DNA of 48,325 bases from Gammaproteobacteria bacterium (GTDB lineage: Bacteria; Pseudomonadota; Gammaproteobacteria; Chromatiales; Chromatiaceae), in the NCBI GenBank assembly GCA_011389885.1, contig JAABTK010000029.1:1-48325 (forward strand), read 5' to 3'. Of this stretch, positions 20,553-30,557 are shown piece after piece. Each line of letters opens with the position of its first letter. Position 1 is the first letter of the stretch. A model generated the notes under the pieces. That model was not told the origin of the DNA. It saw only the letters and a list, made by a program, of their open reading frames with translations, and ran no database searches. A program made the position numbers and the translations under genes.

Positions 20553-21018
20553 CTAGTACAGCTGCGCCTAAGTATCGGAAACAACCCAGGCGTTCTCGGG
20601 ACGCCGAGCACGCGGAGAACCGCAGCGGGCGCAGAGAGGCCTTTCGATTGAAGGGATCAGCGCCGCACTCGACATCCGTCGCTTCGGCGGCGAATGCACT
20701 TTGCCGGCCCACCCCCTGTATGACTGCGGGCCCCGGGGGCGCAGCGGAATGACGCCTCGGTCACGAAACCAAAACGATGCGCCTCGCTGCGCTCGGCACA
20801 TCCTATGCGACCGTATGACTGCGGGCCTGGAGCGTACACGCCTTGGGCCGGGGGCGTAACCGGAGGCCCGCACAGCCCGAGGGCTGTACCCCAGGCGGCG
20901 CTTCGACGCCGGGCAGGCGCAAGCCGGCAAAAAACCGCCTCCGCGCGCCCTGCGGTCCTCGGCGCCCTCTGCGTTCCTAGATGGCGTTGTTTCCGTAATT
21001 TGTGCGCAGCCGTACTAG
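20553..21018. mobile_element. CTAG-flanked MITE-like element A (466 bp)
   Basis: It starts CTAGTACAGCTGCGCCTAAG and ends CGCAGCCGTACTAG. The reverse complement of the right end (CTAGTACGGCTGCGCACAAA, continuing TTACGGAAACAAC) matches the left end over about 35 bases. Inside are CGCAGAGG-type arms and about 300 bases of cargo shared with element D at 36849. The cargo includes the palindrome ACAGCCCGAGGGCTGT and GCGTACACGCCTTGG. Compared with D it has 95 extra bases between two copies of GTATGACTGCGGGC (20718-20731, 20813-20826). No ORF encodes a transposase. Confidence 0.8.
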
Positions 21019-21047
21019 TAAGAGTGGATTCGAGGCAGGTTCGCGTC

Positions 21048-21053
21048 TATAAT
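21048..21053 (+). promoter_or_regulatory. Candidate -10 box for the TonB receptor gene
   Basis: TATAAT lies about 100 bases upstream of the receptor start, just outside element A. The -35 position (about GGATTC) is a poor match, so this is tentative. Confidence 0.3.
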
Positions 21054-21151
21054 AACAGCGGCCTTAAGGAATTGGGATTATACGGTGCGCCGGTTGGAAC
21101 AGGCAAGCCTATTGCGGTAACCACCCTACTGATTTTACTCTATATTCCACG

Positions 21152-23230
21152 ATGAAGATCCTCAGCGGCGGCTATATTTCGCACGGCATGGCCTGGTTTT
21201 TTTCACTTTGCCTGCTGCACCCCCAGGCCTCGGCGGCGGGCGGGGAGGCGGATGTCGAGTATTTCCTGTCGCTTACGCTGCAAGAATTGGTGGAACTCGA
21301 GATATTCATTTCCACCGACATGGGCCAGCGCCTCTCCCATGCCCCATCTGTGGTGTCAGTGGTGACCGCAGCGGATATCAAGGCCACAGGCGCGACCGAC
21401 CTCGCCGAGATCCTGCAAGGCATCCCGGGGGTCTTCATCAAGCGCAATTTGTTTGGATTTCGCCCCCAGGTCCGGGTCCGCGGGGCCTCGGGCACCCACA
21501 CCCTGCTGATGGTGAACGGCAATCCCGTGAAAGACCTGGTCTGGAATGCGGGAATTTTCTGGAAGGGCGTGCCGGTCAGCATTATCGAACGCATCGAGAT
21601 CCTCCGCGGCCCCGGCTCCGCGCTGTTCGGCTCCGACGCCTCGGCGGGGGCCATCAATATCATCACCCAAAGCGCGAGCGGCATCGATGACACCCGCATC
21701 GGCGTCCGCACCGGCAGCTTCGGCAGCGCCGCCGCCTGGGGCCGACACGGCTGGCACTGGCGCGGCATGGAGTTTTCGCTAACCGCCGAGGGGTCGCGCA
21801 GCGACGGGCACGATCCGCTGATCGCCGCCGACAGCCAGACCCCCAAGGATCAAAACTACGGCACCAGCGCCTCCTATGCCCCGGGGTCGGCGCAATACGG
21901 CTGGGCGCATCAGGATGTTCGCTTTGCCGCGACCCGGGGGCCTTGGCAGTTGCTCGCCGAATACAGCCGGCAACGGGACCTGGAGATCGGCCTCACCGGC
22001 TATGCGGCCCTCGACCCGCACACCCGCGGCCAAGACAGCCGATTCAATCTCGACCTGATCTACGACGCCCCCCGCTTCGCCGACAACTGGGCGCTGGGCG
22101 CAGAGATCGATTACCAGCACCTCGACTATGACTCGGGCGCGGGTTTTTTCGAGCGCCCAGCCGGCTACCAAAACGCCGACGGCGTCTATCCGGACGGCTT
22201 GATCAATCGCATGGGCTCTGCGCAACGCGACTTCGGGGCCGAACTCCACGCCCTCTATAGCGGCCTCGGCGGGCACTCGATCCGCATCGGCGGCGGCTAC
22301 CAATCGAAGGATCTGTACCGCGTGCAACAGCAGGTGAACTTCGGCCCCGGCCCGGATGGAAACCCGCTGCCGCCCGGGGCCCCGCTGACGGACCTCTCCG
22401 ACACCCCGCAGGCCTTCGCGCCGGAGAAGATGCGCATCATCCGCTACCTGTTTTTCCAGGATATCTGGACCCTGTCCGAACACTGGGAACTCACCGCGGG
22501 GGCGCGTTACGATGACTACTCCGACTTCGGCGATGCGCTGGTTCCGCGCCTGGGGTTGGTCTGGCAGAGCACCCCCCGGCTCACCGCCAAGCTGATGTAC
22601 GGTCAAGCCTTTCGCGCCCCCGCCTACCTGGAGCTTTACGCCCCCACCGCCGCCACCGCGCCCAACCCGAATTTGCAGCCCGAACGCTCGGCGACCTGGG
22701 ATCTCTCCCTGTCCTACCAGGTTTCGCCGGACCTGCGCCTGGGGGCGAACGTGTACGAATTCAGCCAAACCGACCTAATTGGTCTAGACCACGACTATCG
22801 ATTTCAGAACATCGGCTCCAATCATTCCACCGGCGCAGAGCTAGAGGCCCTGTGGCAGGCCGGCAAGCGGCTTCGCCTGTCCGGCAACTACAGCCTTCGC
22901 GACGATAGCAACCCGTACAACACGGTCCCCGAGCGCAGCGCCTATTTGCGCGCGGATTGGTCGTTCGACCGAAAATGGAATTGGAATCTCCAGGCCAACT
23001 GGATCGGCGCGCATGCGCTGCCGCCCGAAGATCGCCGCGCCCCCATCGACGACTACACAATCCTGGACACCACCCTGCGCTACGCGCCCGCCGATCGCAT
23101 CGAACTCGCCGCCTCCGTGCGCAACCTGCTCGACCAAGACGCCCGCGAACACACCAGTAGCGCCATCACCGACAACTTGCCCCTGCCCGGCCGAAGCTTT
23201 TACCTGGAAGTGCGGTACCGTTTGCAGTAA
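21152..23230 (+). CDS. TonB-dependent outer-membrane receptor
   Basis: The 692-residue product has a signal peptide (cleavage near QASAAGG, about residue 29). The plug domain covers about 60-175 (APSVVSVVTAADIKATGATD, then LRGPGSALFGSDASAGAINI), followed by a 22-strand barrel ending GRSFYLEVRYRLQ. The plug motifs resemble the vitamin B12/siderophore/haem receptor group, but the ligand cannot be assigned and no periplasmic binding protein or ABC permease is adjacent. The start ATG at 21152 lacks a strong ribosome-binding site. The gene stands alone between two complete CTAG elements (A upstream, B downstream), so the whole receptor gene is flanked by repeats. Confidence 0.9.
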   Translation: MKILSGGYISHGMAWFFSLCLLHPQASAAGGEADVEYFLSLTLQELVELEIFISTDMGQRLSHAPSVVSVVTAADIKATGATDLAEILQGIPGVFIKRNLFGFRPQVRVRGASGTHTLLMVNGNPVKDLVWNAGIFWKGVPVSIIERIEILRGPGSALFGSDASAGAINIITQSASGIDDTRIGVRTGSFGSAAAWGRHGWHWRGMEFSLTAEGSRSDGHDPLIAADSQTPKDQNYGTSASYAPGSAQYGWAHQDVRFAATRGPWQLLAEYSRQRDLEIGLTGYAALDPHTRGQDSRFNLDLIYDAPRFADNWALGAEIDYQHLDYDSGAGFFERPAGYQNADGVYPDGLINRMGSAQRDFGAELHALYSGLGGHSIRIGGGYQSKDLYRVQQQVNFGPGPDGNPLPPGAPLTDLSDTPQAFAPEKMRIIRYLFFQDIWTLSEHWELTAGARYDDYSDFGDALVPRLGLVWQSTPRLTAKLMYGQAFRAPAYLELYAPTAATAPNPNLQPERSATWDLSLSYQVSPDLRLGANVYEFSQTDLIGLDHDYRFQNIGSNHSTGAELEALWQAGKRLRLSGNYSLRDDSNPYNTVPERSAYLRADWSFDRKWNWNLQANWIGAHALPPEDRRAPIDDYTILDTTLRYAPADRIELAASVRNLLDQDAREHTSSAITDNLPLPGRSFYLEVRYRLQ

Positions 23231-23284
23231 CGCTTCGCCTGCAACCCTTCACCGCCCCGCCGGGGCCGCGGGAAAGAAAGACGC

Positions 23285-23663
23285 CTAGGCCTAAATATCG
23301 GAAACAACCCAGGCGCTCGCGCAACGCAGGGCACGCGGAGAACCGCAGAGGGCGCAGAGAAGAAAAGGTTTTTTCTTAGCACCCTTTGCGTCTTGGCGAG
23401 AGAGGGCCTTCGGCGCCGATCGCCGCGGGCCGGGCATAGGCTGTGTCGAGGAACGAGGGCGCATCGCTTGGACCCGTGCGGGACCGAGGCGGAGCGGGCC
23501 ATTGAACCGCAAATAGACGCGAATACCTACTTTGCTACAGCGAAACCTGACGCGCCTTGCGGGGGCGCGACTCGACCCTATGATGCGACGGTCCAGCCCC
23601 TGGGACGATCAAGCAAGAACCCCTCTGCGTTCCTAAATGGGTTGTTGTGCGCGGCTGCACTAG
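23285..23663. mobile_element. CTAG-flanked MITE-like element B (379 bp)
   Basis: The left end CTAGGCCTAAATATCGGAAA (continuing CAACCC) is a version of the element A terminus with about ten bases missing. The right end is GTTGTTGTGCGCGGCTGCACTAG. Inside are the arm AACGCAGGGCACGCGGAGAA, a GAACCGCAAAT-family repeat (23463-23526) and CCTCTGCGTTCCTAAATGG. It fills the gap between the convergent TonB receptor and PDC-sensor genes. No coding ORF is seen. Confidence 0.75.
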
Positions 23664-23670
23664 GGCCGAA

Positions 23671-24627
23671 CTACCCCTTTAACTGGCCGAACCAAAACCC
23701 GGCGCCCTTTTCCAGGAATTCATCGTGGCGCAGGTAGTGGGAGCCGTCGCAGGAGAAGTTTAACGCCACCATGCCGTTGCAGAGGTTGAGGGAGCCGGCG
23801 CGGAGGTAGACGTTGTCGTCGGCGAAGCGGAGTGCGCGGAACAGTTCGAGCACCGGCATGATTTGGCCCGGCGGCACGATGGAGCGTCCGGTGAAGGGCC
23901 GATGGGGGTAGGCCAGGCAGATGTCGGGGTCGTTGAGGTCGTCGATGCCAAGGATGCGGTAGCGGTAGGGGTCGTCCACCAACCAGATGGTGGCGCGGCT
24001 GGAGGAGAAGTGGAGCTTGCCGTGAAAAACCCCATGCTCCACCATGAGTTCGTGCATTAACGCCAGCACGTCGTCGATGCAGCGGTCCATCGCGCTTTCG
24101 GAGCGGATTTGCAGAAAAAGCCCGCCGCGAATCGCCGGGTCGCCCTTAATTTGGCGCCAGTGTCCGGGCTCTTCGTAGAGGCCTTGGGTGGCGGGGAGTT
24201 CGCGTAGATCATAGTCGGCGCCGAGGAAGCCTTGGCGTTCGCCGCCGGCCCCGCGGACCACCTGCACCGCGGTGAGCGAGGGGCGTTTTTTGTTGCGGCT
24301 GATGTAGGCCTCGGAGAGCTTGAAGTCGGTGACGCCGACGATGCCCAGCATATAGGGGCGGTCCTTGCGCTCGCGCGCAAAGTGGTCGGGGTCGAGGCCC
24401 TCGCGGGTGATGTTGGCGGTAAGCTGGCGACCTTCGGCATCCAGCACATAAAGGTGCTTGCAGAAGGGGATTTGCGGCAACGCCTCGGCCAGCAGGCGCT
24501 CCAGCGCCGGGCGATCGTCTAGCAGCGCGGCGCACTGTTTGCCGAGGTCGTAGAGGGCCGAGCCCAACAAGGCGGTGAGGGCCTCGCGCTGCTGGCGCAC
24601 GGCCTGGTTCAGGGTCGATTCCTTCAT
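23671..24627 (-). CDS. Soluble PDC/Cache-type sensor-domain protein
   Basis: The 318-residue product has no signal peptide or membrane segment. Residues about 50-150 look like a PDC/Cache sensor fold (LYVLDAEGRQLTANITREGL, then RPYMLGIVGVTDFKLSEAYI, VQVVRGAGGERQGFLGADYDL). The C-terminal half (RILGIDDLNDPDICLAYPHR and on to LEKGAGFWFGQLKG) is not one I recognise and has no output domain. Its ATG overlaps the radical-SAM stop (TGATG), so it is the last gene of the ycf46/ycf35 set. It may supply a ligand-sensing or scaffold role to that set; this is inference. Confidence 0.6.
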   Translation of the reverse strand: MKESTLNQAVRQQREALTALLGSALYDLGKQCAALLDDRPALERLLAEALPQIPFCKHLYVLDAEGRQLTANITREGLDPDHFARERKDRPYMLGIVGVTDFKLSEAYISRNKKRPSLTAVQVVRGAGGERQGFLGADYDLRELPATQGLYEEPGHWRQIKGDPAIRGGLFLQIRSESAMDRCIDDVLALMHELMVEHGVFHGKLHFSSSRATIWLVDDPYRYRILGIDDLNDPDICLAYPHRPFTGRSIVPPGQIMPVLELFRALRFADDNVYLRAGSLNLCNGMVALNFSCDGSHYLRHDEFLEKGAGFWFGQLKG

Positions 24628-25220
24628 CAGCCAGCTTCCGGTTCCAGCTCCGCGGGGGCGACGCCGGTGATCACCACGCCGCCGCGGCCGTCGATTTGCA
24701 CCTCCAACTCGGGCAGGGTGTCGAAGTCGCGCAGGCTGTAGCGACCGCTGAGCAAATGGATCTTTTGGTTCGAGGACCCCAGCAGCCGACGGCCAAGGTG
24801 GCGCCGTTGCAGATAACGCCCGGCAATCAGCACGTCGGTGCGCAGTAGGATTTCTTCACCCAGCGGCATGCGCAGGATCTCGCCGCGGCTGTGGCCGGAA
24901 AAGATCAGCAGCGAGAGTTCGGTGCGGTTGCGCAGCGCGCTGACCAGGGCGTAGAGCCCCTCGGGCTGTTCGAAGGGCTCGCCGCCGGTGAGGCTGACGC
25001 CCTGCACCGCTTCGCCGAGGCCGAGCAGGCGGGTGACCAGGTCGTCCGCGCCGAGCGAGATGCGCGGCTGATCGGCGTGGGTGTCGGGATTGAAGCAGCC
25101 GGGGCAACCGAGGGTGCAGCCCTGAAACCAAATCACGCTGCGCAGGCCGGGGCCATTGCCGCGGCTGCAATCGAGGATGGAGTGCAGATTCAGCACGGGC
25201 TTCGATGCGGGCTCGGTCAT
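24627..25220 (-). CDS. Radical-SAM activating-enzyme-like protein (NrdG/PflA type)
   Basis: The 197-residue product is a minimal radical-SAM protein. The cluster motif is CTLGCPGC (C35, C39, C42), preceded by GPGLRSVIWFQG and followed by LTGGEPFEQP. Length and layout match the NrdG/glycyl-radical activase group. However, no anaerobic ribonucleotide reductase or other glycyl-radical enzyme is encoded nearby, so the usual role is unlikely. Start and stop overlap both neighbours (ATGA with the membrane-protein gene, TGATG with the PDC gene), which ties it firmly to the ycf46/ycf35 set. Its substrate is unknown and may be a protein of this operon. Confidence 0.85.
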   Translation of the reverse strand: MTEPASKPVLNLHSILDCSRGNGPGLRSVIWFQGCTLGCPGCFNPDTHADQPRISLGADDLVTRLLGLGEAVQGVSLTGGEPFEQPEGLYALVSALRNRTELSLLIFSGHSRGEILRMPLGEEILLRTDVLIAGRYLQRRHLGRRLLGSSNQKIHLLSGRYSLRDFDTLPELEVQIDGRGGVVITGVAPAELEPEAG

Positions 25221-25840
25221 GGGTCTTCCTGGTCTTCCGGCTCTAAGGGGATTTGGCGGTTGCGGTCCCAGCCGCGGCCTTGGCGCTGTTCGCGCCCCCG
25301 CCCGCGGGCGGCGCCGCGGCTGACGATGGGCTCGGCGCTGCGCTGGGGCTCGCCATCGAGGCTTTGCAGCGCCTGTTCCACGGCCTGTTCGGGGCCTTCC
25401 GCCGGGGTCGCCGCCCCCTCGTTCAACTCATTGAGCATGGTCGCGGCCGCGGTCTTAAAACTGTGTTGGCCGTTGGCCGCCATTTGCCGCATTTGCGCGA
25501 TGGTCTCACCGCGATTGTCCGGGTTCAAGAGCCCCTGCTGTTCCAGGCATTGGGTGCAGCGGTCGATCAGGGCCCGCTTGCGGCGGTCGTCGCGGGTGCT
25601 CCAGATCACCAACAGCACCACGCCCAACACCAGGCTCAGCGGTCCCCAGAACCAGGGCGAGATCAGGATCCGCGCCAACAAAAAGGTGCTGCCGGCAAGG
25701 ATCAATAGCGCCGACGCACAACCCCAGGTGTCGCTATCGTTACGCAACGGGCGCAGGCAATCCTTGAGCGCCTGTTCCAGCTCGCGGGGCTCCAGCGGAC
25801 CCGACTCCGAATCGGTTTGGGTTTCGGCTTGCTCGCTCAT
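25217..25840 (-). CDS. Two-TM membrane protein of the ycf46/ycf35 set
   Basis: This 207-residue protein of unknown family has two adjacent membrane helices (about 41-60 and 64-84) and an acidic N-terminus. Its long C-terminal cytosolic part has a CTQC motif (TRDDRRKRALIDRCTQCLEQ) and a basic, Arg/Gly-rich tail (GAARGRGREQRQGRG). It overlaps the DUF1257 stop by one base and the radical-SAM start by four. It could anchor the complex at the inner membrane. The CTQC pair might bind metal, but that is speculative. Confidence 0.65.
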   Translation of the reverse strand: MSEQAETQTDSESGPLEPRELEQALKDCLRPLRNDSDTWGCASALLILAGSTFLLARILISPWFWGPLSLVLGVVLLVIWSTRDDRRKRALIDRCTQCLEQQGLLNPDNRGETIAQMRQMAANGQHSFKTAAATMLNELNEGAATPAEGPEQAVEQALQSLDGEPQRSAEPIVSRGAARGRGREQRQGRGWDRNRQIPLEPEDQEDP

Positions 25841-26247
25841 CAGGCCATGCGTCGCAGGGTCAGGCGGATGGTTTCGCGGTTATCCGCCTCCTCGCTGACC
25901 AGGTCGAAGCCCTGTTGTTCCAGTTGCTCTCGCGTCACCTGGTAGGCGTAACGCTGGGTGAGTCTCTGTAGCCAGGCCTCGCCGTATGTGGTGCGGTCCA
26001 TGTCGTTCACCAACAGCTGGAAGCGGCCCTGATCGTCGCGGGCGAAACCGAGGTCGCCGTAGGCCCCGCTGAGGTGCTTGCGGCGCACGATCACCTCGGC
26101 CCCCTGCGCGGCGCCCTCGCTAAACAACCCGGCCACGGCCTGGGGCGTGGTATGCAGCTCCACCTGGGTAAAACCCAGGTCTTGCAGGGCCCGTTGCAAA
26201 TGCACGGCGGAGACCAATTGGGTCTGAATGCTGGTATAGGCGGACAT
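25840..26247 (-). CDS. ycf35: Ycf35/DUF1257 family protein
   Basis: The 135-residue product begins SAYTSIQTQLVSAVHLQRAL and continues with the DUF1257 pattern: HLSGAYGDLGFARDDQGRFQ, then WLQRLTQRYAYQVTREQLEQ and a C-terminal ETIRLTLRRMA. The same family is the ycf35 gene of red-algal plastids and cyanobacteria, where it commonly accompanies ycf46; its biochemical role is not established. I chose the ATG at 26245-26247 because GGGAGA lies upstream and the longer frame overlaps the DUF2997 gene. It is two bases after the DUF2997 stop. Confidence 0.85.
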   Translation of the reverse strand: MSAYTSIQTQLVSAVHLQRALQDLGFTQVELHTTPQAVAGLFSEGAAQGAEVIVRRKHLSGAYGDLGFARDDQGRFQLLVNDMDRTTYGEAWLQRLTQRYAYQVTREQLEQQGFDLVSEEADNRETIRLTLRRMA

Positions 26248-26249
26248 GG

Positions 26250-26462
26250 TTAGTCTCCCGGTTTCAGCCAGTGGGCATCCCGCGCGCTCGCGGGCTGCTC
26301 GTCGTATTCGGGGGTTAGCTCGCGACGGCTGACTTGGCCGCCAAGCAGGGCCTCCATCTCTTTGGTAAAGGTCAGACACTGAGGCCCCTTGGCCCCGACG
26401 ATGTCCACCTCCACCTGGCCATCGGCGCCGATGACCACCTCGATTTCCTGGATTTCGTTCAT
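26250..26462 (-). CDS. DUF2997 family small protein
   Basis: The 70-residue product (MNEIQEIEVVIGADGQVEVD, then GAKGPQCLTFTKEMEALLGG) matches DUF2997, a short family usually encoded beside DUF1257 and a Ycf46-like AAA+ ATPase. It has one conserved cysteine, C29. The start is the ATG at 26460-26462 with AGGAGA eight bases upstream; a GTG just before it would add one residue. It lies about 160 bases after ycf46, and a small palindromic repeat has entered that gap. Confidence 0.8.
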   Translation of the reverse strand: MNEIQEIEVVIGADGQVEVDIVGAKGPQCLTFTKEMEALLGGQVSRRELTPEYDEQPASARDAHWLKPGD

Positions 26463-26507
26463 CACGCGGGTCTCCTATTAGATAGCCTTCGCCCTAGTCT
26501 TACATAT

Positions 26508-26611
26508 TGCCACAGAGGCACAGAGAACACAGAGGCGGATACCCAATTCAGCCATATTACTGCGGTTGCCGCCACGGCAATCGACTCCGCGCCCGCTGTG
26601 TCTCTGTGGCA
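26508..26611. repeat. Small palindromic repeat inside the ycf46 operon
   Basis: TGCCACAGAGGCACAGAG on the left and CTGTGTCTCTGTGGCA on the right form near-perfect terminal inverted repeats about 104 bases apart. The arms are a variant of the CGCAGAGG-type arms seen elsewhere (ACAGAGG units). It fills the gap between ycf46 and the DUF2997 gene. Confidence 0.7.
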
Positions 26612-26619
26612 GACACCCC

Positions 26620-28149
26620 CTACCGCTGCGCCTCAATCGGCACGAAGCGGCGGCTGGCCTCCCGGGCTTCGCGGTAGGAGGCGGATTGGGCGCGGCCCTC
26701 CACCAACCAACTACGCAGGTCGGCGATGCGCTCTTTTTGCGCGCGACTCAGGGGCACCAGCTTCTTCAGCGCCTGCATCAGGTCGTCGGTGGTGAACTCG
26801 CGGCCGTCGCCGTCGTTAAAGGCAATATACATGGCCTCGATCACGGTCTGCTCGATTTCGGCCCCGACATAGCCCTCGGAGGCGGTGACCAGCAGGTCCA
26901 GATTATAGCCCGCCGGGTCGCGCTTGCGTTTTCTCAGATGGACCTCGAAGATCTCGCGTCGCTCCCCCGCATGCGGCAGGTCGAGAAAGAAGGTTTCGTC
27001 GAAGCGGCCGCGGCGCAGCAGCTCGGGCGGCAGGCGGCCCACGTCGTTGGCGGTGGCCACCACGAACACCGGGCGGCGCTTATCCTGCATCCAGGATAAC
27101 ATGGCCCCGAACACCCGTTGAGAGGTGCCGCCATCGCCGCCGCCCATGGACAGCCCCTTTTCGATTTCGTCGATCCACAGCACGCAGGGGGCCACGGTCT
27201 CCGCTAGGTGCAGGGCGCGGCGCAGGTTGCCCTCGGATTCGCCCACGAACTGGCCGAACAAGGCCCCCATGTCGAGCTTAATCAGCGGCACCCGCCACAG
27301 GCTGGCCACCATGCGCGCGGTGAGCGACTTGCCGGTGCCAGGCACGCCGATCAGCGCCACGCCCTTGGGCTCGGGCAGGCCGTAGTCCCGCGCCTTGGCC
27401 CCAAAGGCGCGCTCGCGCAGGCGGAGCCAGGCCTTGAGGTTCTCCAGCCCGCCCACGTCGGCCAGCCCGGCGTTGGGCGCGATGTATTCCAGCGCGCCCG
27501 ACTCGCCCACGATTTGGCTCTTCTCTTGATTGATCAGCTCGATGTCGCGTTCGTCCAATACCCCGTTGGAGACGATGGCCTTGGCGAACACCCGCTGGGC
27601 CTGACTGGAGGACAGCCCCAGGGCGGAGCGGATGATGCGATCGCGGGTGCCCTCGTCGCCCTCCCAGCGCACCTTGGGGGTGCTCAGCAAGTGCTCCAGG
27701 ATCCGCTCCAGGTCGTGATAATCCGGCGGCGGCACATCGATCAGCACCGCCTCGTCGCGCAACTCAGGGGGCAGCCGCCCGCCGGGCAGGGAGATCATAA
27801 GGGTCTTTTTGGTGTACTTGAGCTGCTGGGCCAAATTGCGCACCTTGCGGATCACCCGCGGCTGGTTGTCCCAGCACTGGTGGAAGTCGCGCAGCAGGAA
27901 CACCAGCTCGCCGCCGGCCCGCTCCACCGCCTCCAGCGCGCTGAGGGGATCTTTGGCCCGCAAGCCCTCGCGCGCATCGCCGCTCAGGGTCTGGAAGAAG
28001 TCCGCGTGATCCCACATCACCAGCGGCGTGCGGCGCGATTCGCACAGCCCGTTCAGCACATCGATGACCCGCTCCTCCTCGTGGGACTGAATGCAGATCA
28101 AGGGGAAACGGGAGCGGATACAGAGTTCGAGTTCTTTGGTTAGGTCCAT
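26620..28149 (-). CDS. ycf46: Ycf46-like AAA+ ATPase
   Basis: The 509-residue product combines an N-terminal Ycf46 domain (about 1-220; [20 protein letters not shown], then [19 protein letters not shown]) with a C-terminal AAA+ module. The AAA+ motifs are Walker A GVPGTGKS (268-275), Walker B VLWIDEIE (323-330), sensor-1 ATAND (N368) and arginine finger RRGRFDE (379-385). A Synechocystis homologue has been linked to CO2 uptake and utilisation, but the molecular job is unknown. It heads the minus-strand set ycf46, DUF2997, ycf35, two-TM protein, radical-SAM protein and PDC protein, and is divergent from the acetolactate synthase gene. It is probably a remodelling ATPase for one or more of the downstream products. 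Confidence 0.9.
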   Translation of the reverse strand: MDLTKELELCIRSRFPLICIQSHEEERVIDVLNGLCESRRTPLVMWDHADFFQTLSGDAREGLRAKDPLSALEAVERAGGELVFLLRDFHQCWDNQPRVIRKVRNLAQQLKYTKKTLMISLPGGRLPPELRDEAVLIDVPPPDYHDLERILEHLLSTPKVRWEGDEGTRDRIIRSALGLSSSQAQRVFAKAIVSNGVLDERDIELINQEKSQIVGESGALEYIAPNAGLADVGGLENLKAWLRLRERAFGAKARDYGLPEPKGVALIGVPGTGKSLTARMVASLWRVPLIKLDMGALFGQFVGESEGNLRRALHLAETVAPCVLWIDEIEKGLSMGGGDGGTSQRVFGAMLSWMQDKRRPVFVVATANDVGRLPPELLRRGRFDETFFLDLPHAGERREIFEVHLRKRKRDPAGYNLDLLVTASEGYVGAEIEQTVIEAMYIAFNDGDGREFTTDDLMQALKKLVPLSRAQKERIADLRSWLVEGRAQSASYREAREASRRFVPIEAQR

Positions 28150-28322
28150 GGGCGCCGCCGGCGGTTGAAGTCAGGCCCCAGAATACCCAAATCCCGCCGC
28201 CCGAGAAAGCGCCGCGGCGGCTTGCCGGGCTTGCTTTCAGCGCGCCCCGACACCATCATGCGGCTTTAAGGGCTTCCGCCGAGCGCCTAAACTCGCGTCT
28301 TTCTCCCCCATTCGGTGACCGC

Positions 28323-29977
<1,655 letters not shown>

Positions 29978-29981
<4 letters not shown>

Positions 29982-30068
29982 TACGCCTGCGCGTAAATAA
30001 CGAAAACGGCGGCGCCCTCTGCGTTGCTAAATGGCGTTGTTTCCGTTGTTTGTGCGCAGCCGTACTAG
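29978..30068. mobile_element. CTAG-flanked MITE-like element C (minimal, 91 bp)
   Basis: CTAGTACGCCTGCGCGTAAA (continuing TAACGAAAAC) on the left and GTTTCCGTTGTTTGTGCGCA, GCCGTACTAG on the right are inverted repeats. Between them is only GGCGGCGCCCTCTGCGTTGCTAAATGGCGTT-type sequence, so this is the shortest complete form. It begins on the stop codon of the acetolactate synthase gene and lies between it and the FmdB-like gene. Confidence 0.8.
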
Positions 30069-30213
30069 GCGGAACGAAGGCCCTGCCCCGCCGAGGGCGG
30101 GGCGAGGCGGTGAATGCCGCGCTTTTTCGGGTGCAGGCTATTGAAACGGGAACCAAAGCCCCCACCTGCAATCGAATCCGAAAACCGTGTTTGATCCTGG
30201 AGGAATACCCGAG

Positions 30214-30474
30214 ATGCCTACTTATGATTATCGTTGCGAGTCCAACGGCCGCGTGGTGGAGGTGAATCACCGCATGAGCGAGAACATCGACACCTGGGGT
30301 CAGTTGTGCGCCAAGGCCGGGATCGAGCCGGGCGACACCCCGGCGGCAAGCCCGGTGGCCCGCCTGGCCAATGGCGGCCACTTGATGACAAGCGGCTCCG
30401 CGGGCAGCGGCCCCGATCTGGGCTCCTGCTCCACCGGCGCCTGCTGCCCCGGCGGCATGTGCGGGCTGGATTAG
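30214..30474 (+). CDS. Degenerate FmdB-like small Cys-rich protein
   Basis: The 86-residue product begins MPTYDYRCESNGRVVEVNHR, which resembles the start of FmdB-type zinc-ribbon proteins. The second cysteine of the first knuckle is Asn (CESN) and the CPxC second knuckle is missing. Instead the C-terminus is Cys-rich, SCSTGACCPGGMCGLD (C72, C77, C78, C83). It may still bind metal through the tail. The start ATG has GGAGGA at 30199-30204, a strong ribosome-binding site. It is followed by a Rho-independent terminator. Function is unknown. Confidence 0.7.
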   Translation: MPTYDYRCESNGRVVEVNHRMSENIDTWGQLCAKAGIEPGDTPAASPVARLANGGHLMTSGSAGSGPDLGSCSTGACCPGGMCGLD

Positions 30475-30532
30475 ACGAAGCGCAAGCCCGTTTCTCGGTC
30501 CCGCCCCCGCGGCGAGACCGGTGGGCTTCATT

Positions 30533-30557
30533 ACCAGCCTCCGGGACTGGTTTTTTT
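30533..30557 (+). terminator. Rho-independent terminator after the FmdB-like gene
   Basis: ACCAGCCTCCGGGACTGGT forms a short hairpin (outer stem ACCAG/CTGGT, inner pairs CT/GG), followed directly by a run of seven T residues. It lies 59 bases after the stop codon. Confidence 0.65.

Noticed and set aside
20553-21018. Short ORFs within the MITE-like elements as genes
   Set aside because: They differ between copies A, B and D, lack ribosome-binding sites and are broken by indels between copies; the DNA structure, not the frame, is conserved.
24627-25220. Annotation as NrdG (anaerobic ribonucleotide reductase activase)
   Set aside because: The fold fits, but no nrdD is adjacent and the operon context is Ycf46/Ycf35, so only a family-level call is justified.
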